DNA of 64,000 nucleotides, from NCBI RefSeq assembly GCF_001612945.1, contig NZ_BDBK01000004.1, forward strand, positions 1-64,000. The letters run 5' to 3'. How positions within the stretch are numbered: position 1 is the stretch's first letter; each line of letters starts with the position of its first letter. Positions 61,678 through 64,000 of the stretch are shown here, in pieces. Both the position numbers and the translations under genes were made by a program. Source of the DNA: Nocardia inohanensis NBRC 100128 (GTDB lineage Bacteria; Actinomycetota; Actinomycetes; Mycobacteriales; Mycobacteriaceae). The notes beneath the pieces were generated by a model that saw only the letters and a list, made by a program, of their open reading frames with translations, was not told the DNA's origin and searched no databases.

Positions 61678-64000
61678 ATGCTCGCGGGGGAACGTAAGAA
61701 TGCCGGACCGGATGGCGAGGACGAGGTTCGGATCCTTTCGCCTCGTGCGCTTTTCGCACAGCGGTTCGGGGAGTTGTATGCGGCGGCCGGGAATCCGACG
61801 TTGCGGCGGGTGGCCGCGGCGGCGGACCAAAGGATGCGGGCGGCGCAGGGGAATCGGGCGGGGGCGGCTTCGGCGCAGCGGATCAGTGATTGGAAGGCGG
61901 GGCGGAATGTGCCCGCACGGTTCGAGTCGTTGCTGCCGGTGGTGCTGACGCTTGTCGAGCTGGCGCGGAAGAACGAGGCTCCGTTGTCGCGGGAGTTGGC
62001 GGATCCACAGCGGTGGCAGCGACTTTGGCAGTCCGCCACGACCTGGGATCCGGAGGGGGAGGCCGAGTCGGCGTGCCCTTATCCGGGATTGGCTCCCTAC
62101 GGGCGTGCGGACCGGGCGTTGTTCTTCGGACGAGATCGGGCCGTCGGCGAGCTGGTCGAATTGGTCGGCGCGGCGCGCGGGATCGTGGTGGTGGTGGGAG
62201 CTTCGGGGGCCGGAAAGTCGTCGCTGCTGGCGGCCGGAGTGGGTGCGGCGAAAACCGGGCGACACGTCGTCACGTTCACGCCCGGTGCGCAGCCCCGGGC
62301 GCGCCTCGCGGCGGCGCTGGGTGAGGACGACGGCGGCGCGGATCGGCTGGTGATCGTGGACCAGTTCGAGGAGCTGTTCACCGTCTGCACCGATGACACG
62401 GAACGCCAGAGCTTCCTCACCGAGCTGCACGAATGTTCTTGCCGGGCCGATGATCCGATCGCCGTCCTGGTGGCGCTGCGCGCCGACTTCTATGCGCAAT
62501 GCTTGAACTATCCGACTCTGCGGGATGCGCTGGAGCATCGCAGCTATCCGCTCGGCCCGCTGTCGCCGGATGAACTGGCGCAGGCGATTTCGAGCCCGGC
62601 GCGGGCTATCGGAATGGAGTTGGAGGCCGGGCTCGAGGAGCTGATCGTCAGCGAATTGCGGAGCGCCGGAGACCATCACGACGATCGGGCCTACGATCCC
62701 GGCGCATTGCCGCTGCTGTCCCACGTCATGGCCGCGACCTGGCAGCATCGCGAAGGACGAAGGCTCACCGTCGACGGATATCGCAAGGCCGGTGGCGTGG
62801 CCGGCGCGGTCGCCGAAACCGCCGAACGGACCTGGAGCGAGCTGTCGCCCGCACAGCAGGCGGCCGCGAAGGAAATCCTGCTGGGACTCGTTGCGGTCGG
62901 CCAGGATTCGCGCGACACCCGCCGGCACGCCGACCGCGCGGAACTGCTGCGACGAGCGGCCGAGCCCGAAGACGTCACCGCCGCACTGGAAGTCCTCGCC
63001 CGCGCCCGCCTGATCACCCTCGACGCCGATGCCGTCACGCTGACGCACGAGATCGTGCTGTCGGCGTGGCCGCGGCTGCGGGGGTGGATCGACGAGGATC
63101 GGGTGGGGTATCTGATCCGGCAACGGCTGGAATCCGATGCCGCGGAATGGGCCGGGCAGGACCGGGATTCCTCGTTGCTGTATCGGGGGACGCGACTACA
63201 GAGCGCACGTGCCGCGACCGACCGCTCGCCGGTGGGTCCACTCGCCACCGAATTCCTCGCCACGTCGGTCACCACCTCGGTCGGGGCCCGGCGCCGCACC
63301 ACGCGCATGAAGGCGCTGTTCGCCCTGCTCGGAGTGGTGCTGCTGCTCATGGGATTCGGGCTGTACACCCAGGACCCGCAGGCCGATCAACGCCGGGCGG
63401 ACCGGGACTACGCGGCGGTACTGGCCGCGGCCGATCAGGTGCAGCAGACGAATCCGACGCTGGCCGCGCAATTGAACCTGGTCGCCTGGCGGCTGCGACC
63501 GGGCGATCAGGCGGTCCGGTCGCGGTTGCTTCAGACCGAGGCCGATCCCCTGTTCACCGTCTCCACGGGCGCGCACCAGCAGAATGTCGGCAAGGTGGTC
63601 CGGCAGCCGGGTGGGTCCATGCTGGCCTCCCTGGCCGGTACCGAACTGCGCTTCTGGGAGTTCGGCCGGCCTTTGCGGGCGATCGGTGAGGCGCAGGCGA
63701 ACATCGACGATGTCGCGATGGCGCCGGGCGGCAGGCTGATGGCAACCGCGGATCTCCGGGGACCCGCGGAGCACACCGTCACCCTCTGGGACATCGCCCT
63801 CCCCGGCCCGCCGCGACGACTCGGGACGTTGCCGGGTCCGACCGACGCGGGCACGGCACGCATCGCGTTCGCCCCGGACGGCCGCACGGTCGCCGCGCTG
63901 ACCGATACCCGTCTCGTCCTGTGGAACGTGAGCGATCCCCGCACGCCGGTCGTCACCGCGATCCGAGAACTGAACGAAGCACAGCGCGATGCCTCGCAGG
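61678..64000 (+). CDS. nSTAND1-type NTPase with beta-propeller-like C-terminus (3' partial)
   Basis: Open frame from ATG 61678 to the window edge (at least 774 residues). N-terminal ~125 residues: an HTH-like helical domain (LRRVAAAADQRM...QRISDWKAGRNVPARF). Then CPYPGLAPY leads into a STAND ATPase core: Walker A GASGAGKS (174-181), Walker B LVIVDQFEEL (Asp228), followed by the helical STAND arm. One membrane segment about 545-562. The last part shows propeller-like blades (LRFWEFGRPLRAIGEAQANIDDVAMAPGGRLMATAD; VTLWDIALPG), so WD40-type repeats begin before the edge. Similar proteins in actinobacteria have been proposed as signal-transducing switches or defence proteins. The role here is unknown. 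Confidence 0.85.
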   Translation, partial: MLAGERKNAGPDGEDEVRILSPRALFAQRFGELYAAAGNPTLRRVAAAADQRMRAAQGNRAGAASAQRISDWKAGRNVPARFESLLPVVLTLVELARKNEAPLSRELADPQRWQRLWQSATTWDPEGEAESACPYPGLAPYGRADRALFFGRDRAVGELVELVGAARGIVVVVGASGAGKSSLLAAGVGAAKTGRHVVTFTPGAQPRARLAAALGEDDGGADRLVIVDQFEELFTVCTDDTERQSFLTELHECSCRADDPIAVLVALRADFYAQCLNYPTLRDALEHRSYPLGPLSPDELAQAISSPARAIGMELEAGLEELIVSELRSAGDHHDDRAYDPGALPLLSHVMAATWQHREGRRLTVDGYRKAGGVAGAVAETAERTWSELSPAQQAAAKEILLGLVAVGQDSRDTRRHADRAELLRRAAEPEDVTAALEVLARARLITLDADAVTLTHEIVLSAWPRLRGWIDEDRVGYLIRQRLESDAAEWAGQDRDSSLLYRGTRLQSARAATDRSPVGPLATEFLATSVTTSVGARRRTTRMKALFALLGVVLLLMGFGLYTQDPQADQRRADRDYAAVLAAADQVQQTNPTLAAQLNLVAWRLRPGDQAVRSRLLQTEADPLFTVSTGAHQQNVGKVVRQPGGSMLASLAGTELRFWEFGRPLRAIGEAQANIDDVAMAPGGRLMATADLRGPAEHTVTLWDIALPGPPRRLGTLPGPTDAGTARIAFAPDGRTVAALTDTRLVLWNVSDPRTPVVTAIRELNEAQRDASQ

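Overview
The window is GC-rich actinobacterial DNA, most likely from a Nocardia-like member of the mycolic-acid group (Mycobacteriales). The clues are an MspA-family porin, a complete ImuA'/ImuB/DnaE2 mutasome with mycobacterial-type LexA boxes, an Ltp1/FadE21-type lipid operon, a SAM-IV riboswitch and a PspC-domain sensor kinase. From memory, the order sdhA-sdhB, dacB, yhjD-like, trpS, icd, metY-metX, DUF3017, trmL, dnaE2, imuB-imuA' follows the Mycobacterium tuberculosis Rv3318-Rv3395c backbone. Lineage-specific blocks are inserted between these anchors. No tRNA, rRNA, CRISPR array or insertion sequence was recognised.

Layout. 1-2.4 kb: end of the succinate dehydrogenase operon (sdhA partial, sdhB) with a strong terminator. 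2.4-5.1 kb: TAP-like lipoprotein hydrolase; a PadR regulator facing a small protein across a 15-bp-phased CTAG array. 5.3-9.1 kb: orphan CheB and CheR-PAS proteins beside a STAS-HATPase regulator. 9.4-13.3 kb: phenylalanine hydroxylase, an MFS pump with co-transcribed TetR and palindromic operator, and a SnoaL-like protein. 13.3-18.5 kb: D,D-carboxypeptidase, YhjD-like membrane protein, trpS, MpaB-like oxygenase and a divergent TetR. 18.5-25.2 kb: two beta-propeller envelope proteins, a secreted RNase/barstar pair, an alpha/beta hydrolase, exonuclease III, and a decayed cluster of Scr1-type regulator fragments. 25.2-30.9 kb: a five-gene ltp1-SRPBCC-MaoC-SDR-fadE operon with its TetR and matched operators. 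30.9-36.2 kb: ClpN-like membrane protein, pterin dehydratase/glyoxalase-like fusion, MFS pump, monooxygenase and FAD oxidoreductase. 36.5-44.7 kb: icd, a second MFS/TetR pair, SAM-IV riboswitch with metY-metX, a 53-aa ORF, DUF3017, trmL and yggU. 44.7-57.1 kb: the mutasome (dnaE2, then imuB-imuA'), separated by an SDR, an AgpS-like oxidase with TetR, and four small enzyme genes. 57.2-64 kb: a serine/threonine kinase, a PspC-kinase/NarL two-component system, an MspA porin, and an nSTAND1-like ATPase with beta-propeller-like repeats running off the right edge.

How the genes work together. The clearest multi-gene system is the SOS mutasome: dnaE2 and imuA' each carry a LexA-like box, so the polymerase and its two accessory factors should be induced together by DNA damage. 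Other self-contained units are the TetR-controlled ltp1 lipid operon, the SAM-controlled methionine operon, the RNase/barstar pair and several regulator/efflux pairs. Phenylalanine hydroxylase and the pterin-carbinolamine dehydratase fusion may cooperate although they lie 23 kb apart.
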